Shown here piece after piece: positions 15,097-24,097 of a stretch of DNA of 39,904 bases. Position 1 is the first letter of the stretch; every line of letters begins with the position of its first letter. The position numbers and the translations under genes were made by a program. The DNA comes from Candidatus Elulimicrobium sp. (GTDB lineage Bacteria; Patescibacteriota; Minisyncoccia; Moranbacterales; UBA9337): contig DYKS01000003.1 in NCBI GenBank assembly GCA_020722485.1, positions 1-39,904 of the forward strand. Reading direction: 5' to 3'. The notes under the pieces were generated by a model, which was not told the origin of the DNA, did no database searches, and saw only the letters and a list, made by a program, of their open reading frames with translations.

Positions 15097-16086
15097 ATGA
15101 CTATAACTAACTCCAAAGAAAAACAAGAAGATATTAAATTAGATTTCACTTTACGTCCTCAAAGTTTTTCTGAATATATCGGTCAAGAAAAAACTAAAAA
15201 AAATCTCCGCATCCTTATTGAAGCCGCCAAAAAAAGAAAAGAAGCGATTGATCATATTTTGCTTTATGGGCCGGCCGGATTGGGAAAAACCACTCTTTCC
15301 CATATTATCGCCAAAGAAATGGGTGTAAATATCAAAGCTACTTCCGGTCCAGCGATTGAAAAAGTGGGCGATTTAGGATCTATTCTAACCAATTTGGGAA
15401 ATGGAGACATCCTTTTTATTGACGAAATTCACCGCTTAAACAAAACTGTTGAAGAAGTGCTTTATCCCGCGATGGAGGACTATAAACTAGACATTATTGT
15501 TGGCAAAGGACCTTCCGCTCGCACTCTTCAATTAGATTTGCCTAAATTTACTTTAATTGGAGCTACTACTAAATTAGGATCCCTTTCTAATCCTTTAAGA
15601 AACCGATTTGGCATTATCAGCCGATTAGATTTTTACACCCCCCAAGAAATCGGAGAAATTATCCGTCGTTCCAGCCGTATTCTAGGCATAGATATTAATG
15701 AAGAAAGTGTCCGTTCTATAGCTAATTGTAGCCGTCAAACCCCGCGTGTCGCCAATCGCATCCTAAAAAGAGTGCGTGATTTTGCTCAAATTCAAAACAG
15801 TAATCTTATTAATGAAGAAATTACCAACGTGGCCTTACAAATGTTAGAAATAGACAAATTCGGACTAGAACCCACTGATCGCCACATAATAAGAACTATC
15901 TTAGACAAATTTGAGGGCGGACCAGTTGGTATTCAAACTATTGCCGCCGCCACCGCCGAAGAAATTCAAACTATTGAAGATGTTTACGAACCGTATTTAA
16001 TTCAATTAGGTTTTCTGGCGCGTACTCCGCGCGGTCGTGTTGTCACTAAAAGCGGACGAGAACATATTAGCGCAAAAGAAAAATAA
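15097..16086 (+). CDS. ruvB: Holliday junction branch-migration helicase RuvB
   Basis: A 329-aa AAA+ motor that drives branch migration with RuvA and hands junctions to RuvC. It shows the N-terminal LRPQSFSEYIGQ block, Walker A GPAGLGKTT (58-66), Walker B DILFIDEIHRL (104-114), sensor GATTKLGSLSNPLRNRFG, the arginine-finger region, and the winged-helix C-terminus ending in TPRGRVVTKSG. ruvC is encoded 4.3 kb downstream; ruvA is not in the window. The gene diverges from the 6S-like RNA, and its start ATG has no Shine-Dalgarno sequence. Confidence 0.97.
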   Translation: MTITNSKEKQEDIKLDFTLRPQSFSEYIGQEKTKKNLRILIEAAKKRKEAIDHILLYGPAGLGKTTLSHIIAKEMGVNIKATSGPAIEKVGDLGSILTNLGNGDILFIDEIHRLNKTVEEVLYPAMEDYKLDIIVGKGPSARTLQLDLPKFTLIGATTKLGSLSNPLRNRFGIISRLDFYTPQEIGEIIRRSSRILGIDINEESVRSIANCSRQTPRVANRILKRVRDFAQIQNSNLINEEITNVALQMLEIDKFGLEPTDRHIIRTILDKFEGGPVGIQTIAAATAEEIQTIEDVYEPYLIQLGFLARTPRGRVVTKSGREHISAKEK

Positions 16087-16107
16087 AAAGAATTTAAATA
16101 AATTTTT

Positions 16108-16344
16108 ATGAAAATATTGGTTTTTAGCGTTTATATTATTTTTTTATTAGGAGTAATTCTAAACGCCATATTTATTATTTTTCACATTTTTAAATATTCA
16201 TTGACTCGCAAAAGCATTTTATTAACCCTGTTAATTTTTCTGCCGGTTTTCGTTGTGTTATTATTGATTAATATCAGTTTATTTTTTATCATTCCGTATA
16301 AAAACTTTGATCTTGAAACCACGTTTTTTCCCTTTCAAAATTAA
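16108..16344 (+). CDS. Small two-helix membrane protein, unknown
   Basis: A 78-aa protein with two hydrophobic segments (about 3-28 and 38-64) joined by a short basic loop (KYSLTRKS), predicting a helical hairpin with the loop inside. It lies 21 bp after ruvB and 33 bp before the bPH protein, all in one direction, so the three are probably cotranscribed. I recognise no family. The length and composition are consistent with a real small membrane protein, but conservation cannot be assessed here. Confidence 0.55.
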   Translation: MKILVFSVYIIFLLGVILNAIFIIFHIFKYSLTRKSILLTLLIFLPVFVVLLLINISLFFIIPYKNFDLETTFFPFQN

Positions 16345-16377
16345 AAATAAAATCGTTAAATTTCTTGATTAATAAAA

Positions 16378-17022
16378 ATGTTTAATCCGCTTAAAAACAA
16401 AAGAGAAAACGAACACGTGATTTTGATAGTGCGCCGTCATTGGTTTGATATCCTTAAACAATTTTTTACAATCATTCTAGCGCTTTTTCTCTGGGCGGGA
16501 AGTTTTTTCCTTTTTTCTTTTTTGATTCAAAATTCCTTCCTCTCAGAAAATTTACATTATTTGATTTTACTTTTCCAAAGCAGTTTCGTTCTTTTGATTT
16601 GGCTTTATTCTTTCCTTGTTTGGATAGATTATTATTTTGATGTTTGGATTATCACTACTGAAAAAATTATCAACATTGAGCAAAAAAGCTTGTTTCTCCG
16701 TCACACCAGTGAATTGCAAATTTTAAAAATTCAAGATGTTTCCACGGAAGTTAAAGGACTTATTCCCAGTATTTTAAATTACGGCGAGGTGCATATTCAA
16801 TCAGCTGGCGCGGTTAATCGCTTTCTTTTTCATAATGTTCCCGACCCTTACGCCATCAAGAAAATAATTATGGATTTACAAAAAAACCAGCATCAAGAAA
16901 ATTTCACTTCAATAAAAAAAACTTTTGATAATTATAAATCTTATCCAACAGAAAAACTGCTTTTCCAAAAAACCTCTCCTTCTGATTCCACCTCTCCTTT
17001 TCACAACAAACCCGCTAATTAA
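16378..17022 (+). CDS. Bacterial PH-domain (YdbT/DUF304-like) membrane protein
   Basis: A 214-aa protein. Two membrane segments (about 28-51 and 56-82) are followed by a bPH2-type domain (about 85-172). Typical features are the WIITTEKIINIEQKSLF strand pair, LQILKIQDVS, and the GEVHIQSAG turn. The C-terminal 40 residues are polar. Proteins of this family sit in the cytoplasmic membrane with unknown ligands. It ends the probable ruvB transcript, and a decayed transposase follows. Confidence 0.75.
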   Translation: MFNPLKNKRENEHVILIVRRHWFDILKQFFTIILALFLWAGSFFLFSFLIQNSFLSENLHYLILLFQSSFVLLIWLYSFLVWIDYYFDVWIITTEKIINIEQKSLFLRHTSELQILKIQDVSTEVKGLIPSILNYGEVHIQSAGAVNRFLFHNVPDPYAIKKIIMDLQKNQHQENFTSIKKTFDNYKSYPTEKLLFQKTSPSDSTSPFHNKPAN

Positions 17023-17367
17023 TAATTCTCTGTCAAATGCGGCGTTTGGCGGCAATTCAAGAGCTGCTTTGTTAATGCATAAGAAACACTGCATAATTTA
17101 GAATTTTCTGTTCTAATATAGATAAGCTTTAATGGTCTTACGATTAAAACTGCGAATCTTGAGTTTGCGTTTAAGGTTATGCATTGGGTCACGTTTAATT
17201 CTCGTTGTTTGAAATTGCGTGTTCATAGAGTATTAAGTATAAGGTGTCTTTTTTGCTCTTGGAATCGCAAAAAAAGCGAATGTATAAGTTCACTAAATAT
17301 TGCGCTCTATGAGAAAATAGGGCGATGTCATTTTTTTATCATATTCATTGCAAATATACGGGTATTA
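17023..17367. other. Gene-free region, probably 5' part of a decayed insertion
   Basis: No intact gene, terminator or RNA gene is apparent. Base composition is less AT-skewed than other intergenic regions and short peptide stretches are interrupted in every frame, consistent with degraded coding sequence continuous with the transposase remnant that follows. I cannot identify its original product independently. Confidence 0.4.
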
Positions 17368-17630
17368 AAGGTATAAAGTTCAATAGAACGCTATAAGACG
17401 AATTCATTGATTTCCATAAATCCGATCTGCTTAATCCGGATATTTTTAACCGCAAAATCATTGATTATCTGATCTGGTATAATACCAAATGAACGCATTA
17501 TGCTTTTGAAAATCTGCTATCTCCATTACAATTCATAATGTCGTTGCAAACTAATAACTTTAATTTGTCTCAAGAGCGCAATCAAGAGTGGACTCATACA
17601 AACCCTGTCATTGTTTATAAATTTTGTTAA
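17368..17630 (+). pseudogene. Remnant of an integrase-core (IS3/IS481-like) transposase C-terminus
   Basis: One frame reads FNRTL-stop-DEFIDFHK, then NRKIIDYLIWYNTK-stop-THYAFENLLSPLQF, and ends near QEWTHT. This matches the end of DDE integrase-core transposases (ERFNRTLQ..., WYNTxRPHxxLxxxSPxQ). Both internal stops (TAA at 17394 and a TGA between YNTK and THYAF) are single C-to-T changes of CAA (Gln) and CGA (Arg). The rest of the gene upstream is unrecognisable, and I see no clean terminal inverted repeats, so this is an old, inactive insertion. Confidence 0.75.
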
Positions 17631-17661
17631 AATATTACTAATAAGTAACTTTTTTAAAAAA

Positions 17662-19602
17662 ATGCGGGTGAAACCAATAGGCGTGAAAAAAATTTCATTG
17701 CTTACTTTTTTATTTGGAATGACATTCTTCGCTTTTTTTGTAATTACCGGATTTTCTTTAGCGGAAGAAACCGACTTAATTGCAACCGAAATAATGTACG
17801 ACGCGGAAGGAATCGATAATGACAAAGAATGGATTGAGTTTAAAAATAAATCCCAAAATTCTTTGAAAATTTTTAATTGGAAACTGATAGAATCCAGCAA
17901 ACCAGAAACGCAACATAAAATTTCTCTTTATCAGGGCAATTCCGTTATAGAACCGGAAGAATATTTCATTATTGCAGAAAACGCGAAAGAATTTATTAAA
18001 AAAATTCCGGAAGATTATTCGGCGACGGTTTTGGATAGCAGTTTTTCGTTGAGTAACACGAAAGAAGAAATAATTCTCTTAGATGCTGACGGAAACCTAT
18101 TAGCAACCACTTCTTATGAAAATTCTGCGGGAGGGAAAGGCAACGGCTTTACTTTAGAATGGGAAGACGGGGTTTGGCGAGAAAGTTTTATCAAAGGCGG
18201 AACACCGGGAAAGAAAAATTCACAAAAATCTAACCAGCCGGAATATTCCGATCAAATAAAATTAAATGAAATTCTTCCTAACCCCAAAGACAATGAAAAA
18301 ACAGACGAATTTATTGAGTTGTATAATTTTTCTTCTGATGAAATTAATTTAGAAAATTGGATATTAAAAGACGCATCTAAGTCGGGAAAGTTTGTTTTTC
18401 CGAAAGATTATTTTATAAAACCAAATGGCTATCTTGTTGTTTATAAAAACTTGTTTAAATTTGCTATGAATAATTCCGGCGGAGAAGAAGTTTTTCTTTT
18501 AAATCCGAATGAAAAAATTGTTTCTTCTGTTTCTTATGAAAAATCTTTTGAGGGGATTTCCTATAATTTTGATTCAGAAAATAATAATTGGCGCTGGAGT
18601 AAGTTCCTAACGCCGGGAGAAAAAAACAAATTGGATAAAATTCCTAAAATTGAAATAAAAAAAGACAAGAAAATATACAAAAATTTTTACGCCACCTTTG
18701 AGATAAAAATTCACTCCAAAAACAAGAAGGAAAACAGAGTTACATGGGACTTTGGCGATGGTAAAAAAAGTTACAAAAGAAAAACTCGTCATAAATATTC
18801 AAAAACCGGAACCTATCTAGTCAAACTTAAGATTTTTACTGGCAGTGAAGAAATAGTAAAACAATTTTCCGTCAAAGTGAGAAAATACCCGCATCCAAAA
18901 GTAAAATTTATTCGTTTTTCTCCCAATCCTGCTGGAAAAGACAGTGAGCAAGAATGGATTGAGATCAAAAATTATTCATCCAAAAAAATCAATTTAAAAG
19001 ATTGGAGCATTAAAACCGGCGTTTCTTCTCAAAAAGCGGTTAATCATTCAATTAATGATGATTTTTTCCTGAAAGCGGGAGAAAGAGGCGTTTTAACACG
19101 CGACTTTTCCAAATTTTCTTTAAACAATAAAAAGGGAGAAATAAAATTGCTTTACCCGGACGGAAAAACGGCAGATAAAATCACCTATAAAAAAGAAAAC
19201 GAAATCAAAGATGACGAAATTTATGAAAAGAAAAACGGAGGCAAGTGGCAATGGCAAGAAAAATCCATTCTCGCTATTTCCAAACCCAAACAAGAAACAA
19301 TAATAAAAAATAGTCCGCTAAAACCAGAAAAATTTATTGAAGTTCCAAAGGAGTATATCGGTCAGAAATCTTATCCAAAAAAGACGAATTCTCCTATTTT
19401 AAATTATGGATTATTCGCTTATACCGAGAAAAATCCTCGCTACTCAACCGAATTTGTTTTGGGAATGGAAACGAAAAAAATCTCCGCTGAAAATTTTTTA
19501 GCAAAAACAAAAACCGCTAAACAAGAACATTACTTGGTGTCTTTCGCTAAACAATTAAATAAGAAACTAAACAATTTATTGATTAAAATATCCAATCATT
19601 GA
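17662..19602 (+). CDS. Secreted lamin-tail-domain/PKD protein
   Basis: A 646-aa exported protein. The N-terminus has a signal peptide or anchor (about 10-34). Three lamin-tail (LTD) domains are recognisable by DEFIELYN/EWIEFKN/EWIEIKN and N-x-x-(N/D)W blocks: about 38-185, 190-335 and 420-525. A PKD domain with WDFGDGKKS lies at about 340-415 between the second and third. The tail is Lys-rich. Such proteins are abundant in Parcubacteria and are thought to be surface-exposed. A TTG at 17611 would extend the frame by 17 residues, but the ATG at 17662 gives a proper signal peptide. It has no operon partner and is flanked by the transposase remnant and the yebC promoter. Confidence 0.85.
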   Translation: MRVKPIGVKKISLLTFLFGMTFFAFFVITGFSLAEETDLIATEIMYDAEGIDNDKEWIEFKNKSQNSLKIFNWKLIESSKPETQHKISLYQGNSVIEPEEYFIIAENAKEFIKKIPEDYSATVLDSSFSLSNTKEEIILLDADGNLLATTSYENSAGGKGNGFTLEWEDGVWRESFIKGGTPGKKNSQKSNQPEYSDQIKLNEILPNPKDNEKTDEFIELYNFSSDEINLENWILKDASKSGKFVFPKDYFIKPNGYLVVYKNLFKFAMNNSGGEEVFLLNPNEKIVSSVSYEKSFEGISYNFDSENNNWRWSKFLTPGEKNKLDKIPKIEIKKDKKIYKNFYATFEIKIHSKNKKENRVTWDFGDGKKSYKRKTRHKYSKTGTYLVKLKIFTGSEEIVKQFSVKVRKYPHPKVKFIRFSPNPAGKDSEQEWIEIKNYSSKKINLKDWSIKTGVSSQKAVNHSINDDFFLKAGERGVLTRDFSKFSLNNKKGEIKLLYPDGKTADKITYKKENEIKDDEIYEKKNGGKWQWQEKSILAISKPKQETIIKNSPLKPEKFIEVPKEYIGQKSYPKKTNSPILNYGLFAYTEKNPRYSTEFVLGMETKKISAENFLAKTKTAKQEHYLVSFAKQLNKKLNNLLIKISNH

Positions 19603-19619
19603 AAAATTAAAAAATTTCC

Positions 19620-19648
19620 TTGAAAACATAAAAATGAAATGCTATATT
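19620..19648 (+). promoter_or_regulatory. Promoter for yebC-ruvC
   Basis: TTGAAA (19620-19625), a 17-bp spacer, and TATATT (19643-19648), 49 bp before the yebC ATG. Confidence 0.6.
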
Positions 19649-19696
19649 TACATTGCGATAAAATAATTTATTTAATTATATAGTGATTTATATCCA

Positions 19697-20416
19697 ATGT
19701 CAGGACATAATAAATGGTCGGGAATAAAACACCGCAAAGAAGCGCAAGACGCTAAACGCGCCGAAATTTTTACTAAATTGGGGCGATTAATTTCTGTTGC
19801 CGCTAAAGAAGGAGGGGGATCGTTAGAAACTAATTTTAAATTAAAACTAGCGGTAGACAAAGCCAAATCCGCCAATATGCCCAAAGATAAAATTGAACGA
19901 GCGATTAAGCGCGGAACGGGAGAAAATAAAAATGAAACCATTATTGAAGAAATTATCTACGAAGCTTATGGTCCAGGAAATATAGCGATGCTTATAAAAG
20001 TCCTTACTGAAAACAAAAATCGAACACTAGGCGAGATTAAAAATATTTTAAATAAAAACGAGGGGAAAATAGTGCCTTCCGGTTCAGTGGCTTTTCTTTT
20101 TAAGCAAATGGGTATGATCACTATTCCAATTCAAGCTGAAAAATGGGATGAAATAGAACTAAAAGCCATTGAAGCTGGCGCTGAAGATTTGGAACGCGCA
20201 AAAAAAACACTGCTTGTCTATACTCAACCGACGAATTTAATGCTAATTAAAGAAAAATTAGAAGCAATGGAAATAAAAATAGAAGATGTGTCTATTGTTT
20301 ATCTTACCAAACAAAAAACTGCGCCCAGTGAAAAATCTCTCTCTGCTTACCAAAAATTACGAGAAAAACTTTTAGAGCAGGATGATATTCAAGAAATTTA
20401 TGACAATATCGGGTAA
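19697..20416 (+). CDS. yebC: YebC/PmpR-family protein (TACO1 family)
   Basis: A 239-aa protein with the characteristic start MSGHNKWSGIKHRKEAQDA, then AAKEGGGSLETNFKL, the NMPKDKIERAIKRGTGE block, and the YEAYGPGNIA domain-2 motif. The family was annotated as transcriptional regulators; more recent work points to ribosome-associated relief of stalling at polyproline. It is the usual upstream neighbour of ruvC, as here (26 bp apart). It also carries the conserved GSVAFLFKQMG block. Confidence 0.95.
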   Translation: MSGHNKWSGIKHRKEAQDAKRAEIFTKLGRLISVAAKEGGGSLETNFKLKLAVDKAKSANMPKDKIERAIKRGTGENKNETIIEEIIYEAYGPGNIAMLIKVLTENKNRTLGEIKNILNKNEGKIVPSGSVAFLFKQMGMITIPIQAEKWDEIELKAIEAGAEDLERAKKTLLVYTQPTNLMLIKEKLEAMEIKIEDVSIVYLTKQKTAPSEKSLSAYQKLREKLLEQDDIQEIYDNIG

Positions 20417-20442
20417 ATAGTTAAAAACCATTAAGACGATAA

Positions 20443-20979
20443 ATGAAAAAAAGACAAAATTTACAAAATAAAATCCGTGTGTTGGGTATTGATCCCGGAA
20501 CGGCTACTACCGGCTGGGCAATCTTAGAAGAAAAAAGTGGAAAAGTTTTTCCGATAGCTTACGGACATATCAGCACCTCTCCAAAAAACAGTACCACTGA
20601 AAGACTAAAGGAAGTGGCGGATGATCTAGAAAAAATAGCAAGAAAATATGTTCCAATAGAGGCAGCTGTAGAAGATATTTTCTTTTTTAAAAACCTAAAA
20701 ACCGCCATGAAAGTAAGCCAGTCGCGAGGAGCTATTCTCTTGACATTAGAGAAAAATAATATCAAAATATCTGAATATACCCCACTTCAAGTAAAGCAGG
20801 CATTGACAGGGTATGGACAGGCGGAAAAAAGCCAAATTCAGCTGATGGTGAAAAATATTTTGAAACTAAAAAAAATTCCCAAACCGGACGATACCGCGGA
20901 CGCTATTGCTATCGCTATTTGCCATTTAAACAGCCGTAAAATGAAAATGGTGGAATTAAAAAATAAATCAAAAGTATAA
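20443..20979 (+). CDS. ruvC: Crossover junction endodeoxyribonuclease RuvC
   Basis: A 178-aa dimeric resolvase that cuts Holliday junctions. The four acidic catalytic positions are visible: GIDPG (N-terminal Asp), AVEDIFF (Glu), and the C-terminal PDDTADAIAIAICH (Asp/Asp). The Phe-rich loop used for junction recognition is present as IFFFKN. It ends with a basic tail. It works with the RuvB encoded at 15097, and follows yebC in the same transcript. Confidence 0.95.
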   Translation: MKKRQNLQNKIRVLGIDPGTATTGWAILEEKSGKVFPIAYGHISTSPKNSTTERLKEVADDLEKIARKYVPIEAAVEDIFFFKNLKTAMKVSQSRGAILLTLEKNNIKISEYTPLQVKQALTGYGQAEKSQIQLMVKNILKLKKIPKPDDTADAIAIAICHLNSRKMKMVELKNKSKV

Positions 20980-21032
20980 AAAAATTTAAAATATTCATTT
21001 AAATTAATCTTTAATCTTACAATAACAAAACA

Positions 21033-21701
21033 ATGAAAACTAGTTATTTTGTGGATTATTTTGTTTCTCAAGGAGTTCCTTTAGAAACCGTGTTTCTGAT
21101 TTTAATGCTTCCCGTAATTGCCACTATGATCGCTTTCTTTCGGCAAGTTTTGGGAATAAAGGCTTTCGGCATTTACACACCATCGATAATAACTTTCGCT
21201 TTTTTAGCAATGGATTTCGGCTCAGAAAATAGCGGCATTAAATACGGAGTGATTATTTTTCTAAGTGTCATTTTTGCCGGAATGATTACTCGCTACATTC
21301 TCAAAAAATTACGTCTGCTTTATTTGCCTCGCGTGGCTATCACCTTAAGCATCGTGTCTTTCGCCATTTTAACTGTTTTGGTATTAGGTGGTTCTTTACA
21401 ACGTACCGGTCTAGCTTCGGTTTCTGTTTTTCCAATTTTAATTATGATTACTATTGTAGAAAAATTCGTCGCTGCCCAAATTGAAAAAGGAAACAAAACC
21501 GCCATTATTTTGGCCGCGGAAACTTTGTTTATTTCCTTGATGGGATATTATTTGACTAATTGGAAAACGCTCTCTTCTTTCATTTTGACTTATCCTTGGA
21601 TAATACTCTTTACTTTTCCTTTAAATTTTTTCTTAGGCAAATGGACTGGCTTGCGTCTTTCTGAATATTGGCGTTTTAAAGAAATTTTGAAAAAAATGTA
21701 A
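21033..21701 (+). CDS. 7TM-domain protein of the ATP-grasp/retropepsin cluster
   Basis: A 222-aa protein with about seven hydrophobic segments and short loops (e.g. LPVIATMIAFFRQVLGIKAFG, ITFAFLAMDFG, ILKKLRLLYLPRVA). It resembles the 7TM half of the UUP1-7TM family, which in proteobacteria carries an inactive transglutaminase domain and sits beside an alpha-L-glutamate ligase-like gene and an ATP-dependent zinc protease. Here the transglutaminase part is missing. The ligase-protease fusion follows after 23 bp, supporting a joint function at the membrane. A TACAAT hexamer at 21018 could be its -10. Confidence 0.7.
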   Translation: MKTSYFVDYFVSQGVPLETVFLILMLPVIATMIAFFRQVLGIKAFGIYTPSIITFAFLAMDFGSENSGIKYGVIIFLSVIFAGMITRYILKKLRLLYLPRVAITLSIVSFAILTVLVLGGSLQRTGLASVSVFPILIMITIVEKFVAAQIEKGNKTAIILAAETLFISLMGYYLTNWKTLSSFILTYPWIILFTFPLNFFLGKWTGLRLSEYWRFKEILKKM

Positions 21702-21724
21702 TTATTTTTCGGCGAAAAAACATT

Positions 21725-23140
21725 ATGTTGAATTTTTTTAAAAACAGCCGCAAAATTCTAGGAATGAATTCTCGCAATTTAAATTATATTCGCCTTTATA
21801 ATCATAAAAAAGCCATTTGTATTGCGGATGATAAATTGTTAAGTAAAAGAATTTTAAAAAAAAATGACTTACCAGTTCCCGCGTTGATTGAAAAAATCAC
21901 CTCTCACCAAGAACTGGAAAATTTTGATTGGACAAAATTACCTAACAGCTTTGCGCTTAAACCAAACCGCGGATTAGGAGGAGAAGGAATTTTAGTTGTT
22001 TATGGAAAGAAAAAAAATGGAAATGAAGCCTGGATTAAAGCGGACGGATCGATAGTTACTTTGGATGATCTAAAAAATCATATCAGTAATATTTTGGATG
22101 GAAATTTTTCTCTCTCCAGCGTGCCGGATAAAGCTTTTTTTGAAGAAAGAGTGCGACTTCTAAAATTATTCAAACCTTACACTTTTAAAGGCATTCCGGA
22201 TGTCCGTATAATTGTTTACAATAGCGTTCCGGTTATGGCAATGTTGCGCCTTCCCACTAAAGAATCGGGCGGAAAAGCTAATCTTCAACAGGGAGCAGTG
22301 GGTGTAGGCATTGATATGGCTAGTGGAGTTACTACTTCCGCCGTTCAAGGAAAAAAATCCCACTTAATTGAATATGCGCCGGGAACCAGATTGCCGCTTT
22401 CCGGAATCAAGATTCCTTATTGGAAAGAACTTTTGGAATTAGCGATTAAAGCGCAAAGGGTGTCCGGTTTGGGTTTTTTAGGAGCGGATATCGCCATTGA
22501 TCAAGAAAAGGGTCCGGTTTTTTTGGAATTAAACGCTCGCCCCGGCCTTTCCATTCAAATCGCCAATCTGGCCGGACTTCAAGAAAGACTGCAAAGAGTG
22601 TCGGGACTGAAAATAAAAACAATTAAGAGAGGTATTAATGTGGGAATGGATTTGTTTGGAGGAGAAATTGAGGAAGAAATTGAAGAAATTTCCGGCAAGA
22701 GAATTATCGGTTCGGTGGAAAAAATAAAGCTGATTGGCAAAAACGGAAAAGAAATTGAAGTGGAAGCCAGAGTAGACACGGGAGCGAGTATTTCCGCTAT
22801 TGATAAAAAATTAGCAATAGAGCTTGGATTTGATGAGGCGGTAAAATACTGGGAAGATTTTCATTTGGATCATACTTTAAATACTCAAGAAATTGAAGAA
22901 TTAAGCAAAAATAAAGTCTGGAAAGAATTAGAAAAACATCCAGATGTGATTGGTGTAGCAAAAATCTTTTCTTCACATGGAGCCTCTTATCGGATTAAAA
23001 TCAAAGTTATGTTAACAATAGATTCGCTTCCAATTATTTCCAAACTTTCGATTGCAGATAGATCGGGTTTGAATTATCCGGTTTTAATTGGCAGACGCGA
23101 TCTTAAAAAATTTTTAATTGATGTAAATAAAACAATATGA
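21725..23140 (+). CDS. ATP-grasp (alpha-L-glutamate ligase-like) fused to retropepsin-like protease domain
   Basis: A 471-aa fusion. Residues about 30-295 form an ATP-grasp ligase: LKPNRGLGGEGI phosphate loop, DVRIIVYN, and the metal-binding FLELNARPG (E268, N270). Residues about 325-470 form the domain of the RimB/ATP-dependent zinc protease family (DUF785): ARVDTGASISAID with catalytic-type DTGA (351-354), and VLIGRRDLKKF (453-463). In proteobacteria these are, to my knowledge, separate neighbouring genes. The two activities in one chain suggest a peptide-bond-forming and a trimming step acting on the same product. The gene overlaps the next ATP-grasp by 4 bp (ATGA). Confidence 0.85.
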   Translation: MLNFFKNSRKILGMNSRNLNYIRLYNHKKAICIADDKLLSKRILKKNDLPVPALIEKITSHQELENFDWTKLPNSFALKPNRGLGGEGILVVYGKKKNGNEAWIKADGSIVTLDDLKNHISNILDGNFSLSSVPDKAFFEERVRLLKLFKPYTFKGIPDVRIIVYNSVPVMAMLRLPTKESGGKANLQQGAVGVGIDMASGVTTSAVQGKKSHLIEYAPGTRLPLSGIKIPYWKELLELAIKAQRVSGLGFLGADIAIDQEKGPVFLELNARPGLSIQIANLAGLQERLQRVSGLKIKTIKRGINVGMDLFGGEIEEEIEEISGKRIIGSVEKIKLIGKNGKEIEVEARVDTGASISAIDKKLAIELGFDEAVKYWEDFHLDHTLNTQEIEELSKNKVWKELEKHPDVIGVAKIFSSHGASYRIKIKVMLTIDSLPIISKLSIADRSGLNYPVLIGRRDLKKFLIDVNKTI

Positions 23141-24090
23141 AAAAGGTAATGATTCTTTTTGGCAAAAGCGATTGGAAAAAAGCTAAACCTTTCTCTAATA
23201 AAGATTATCAATATTCTTACGAATATTTTTACGATCTTTGTCAAAAAAACGGGATTCAAATGTATCGCGCTTCTTACGAGTGGTATGACTATCAAAAGCA
23301 TCTTTTTAAACACGCCTGGATTTTTAAAAGTAAAGGAGGAAAATGGAAAAGAGTTTCTAATATTAAGCCGGATTTGATTTACGATAAAACTAAAGCGCGT
23401 TTGGAAATATATTATAAAAAAGAATTAATAAGAAAAGCTTTTCCTTTTATAAATAATCTGATTTTTACTCAATTAATTGACGACAAACTAACAACAAGTT
23501 TGCTTTTTGAAAAATGGTGTAAAAAAAGTTGGGTAATAGAAAACAAAAACGATTTAAAAAAATTTTTGCCAAAAATAAAAACAGAAAAAGCGGTCTTAAA
23601 ACCTCTTCTTGAAAGTGGAGGAAAAGGGATACAAATAATGGATAAAGGAGACATCCTTAAAAAAGCTATTATTGATTGTCCTTATTTACTTCAGGAATTT
23701 ATTGATTCTTCTTATGGTGTGCCGGGCGTAAGCGACAAATCGCACGATTTGCGTTTAGTTTTTATTAATGATGAAATAATTTATTCCTACATAAGAGAGC
23801 CGAAAGAAGGCAGTTATTTAGCCAATTTATCCCAGGGAGGAAGTCTAAAGATTGTTCCAAAGAACAAGTTGCCAAAATCTCTTAATCCGATAATTAATAA
23901 AGCCAATAAGCTTTTCGCCACTTTTAATCCGCGAATTTATTCAATTGATTTTATGTTTGATAGAAAAAAACAACCTTGGATAGTGGAACTCAACTCTATG
24001 CCCGGATTATTTTTCACGCCGGCAGAAAAACCTTATATGTTGAAAATGTATGGAAAGTTATTGAATGTTTTTAAAAAATATATGCGATAA
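23137..24090 (+). CDS. ATP-grasp ligase, RimK/glutathione-synthetase-like (second of three)
   Basis: A 317-aa protein. The N-terminal third is a pre-ATP-grasp domain (PDLIYDKTKARLE), followed by the ATP-grasp fold: AVLKPLLESGGKGIQI (151-167), YLLQEFIDSS, DLRLVFINDEI, SIDFMFD and IVELNSMPG (E284, N286). These enzymes couple ATP hydrolysis to carboxylate-amine ligation. Substrate is not deducible. It starts inside the stop of the fusion gene (ATGA overlap), so translation is probably coupled, and the third ligase starts 7 bp after its end. Confidence 0.85.
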   Translation: MKKVMILFGKSDWKKAKPFSNKDYQYSYEYFYDLCQKNGIQMYRASYEWYDYQKHLFKHAWIFKSKGGKWKRVSNIKPDLIYDKTKARLEIYYKKELIRKAFPFINNLIFTQLIDDKLTTSLLFEKWCKKSWVIENKNDLKKFLPKIKTEKAVLKPLLESGGKGIQIMDKGDILKKAIIDCPYLLQEFIDSSYGVPGVSDKSHDLRLVFINDEIIYSYIREPKEGSYLANLSQGGSLKIVPKNKLPKSLNPIINKANKLFATFNPRIYSIDFMFDRKKQPWIVELNSMPGLFFTPAEKPYMLKMYGKLLNVFKKYMR

Positions 24091-24097
24091 TTTTTTT

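Noticed and set aside
17394..17480. UGA recoding (genetic code 25 as in Gracilibacteria/SR1)
   Set aside because: The in-frame TGA occurs only in the decayed transposase together with a TAA; intact genes have no internal TGA.
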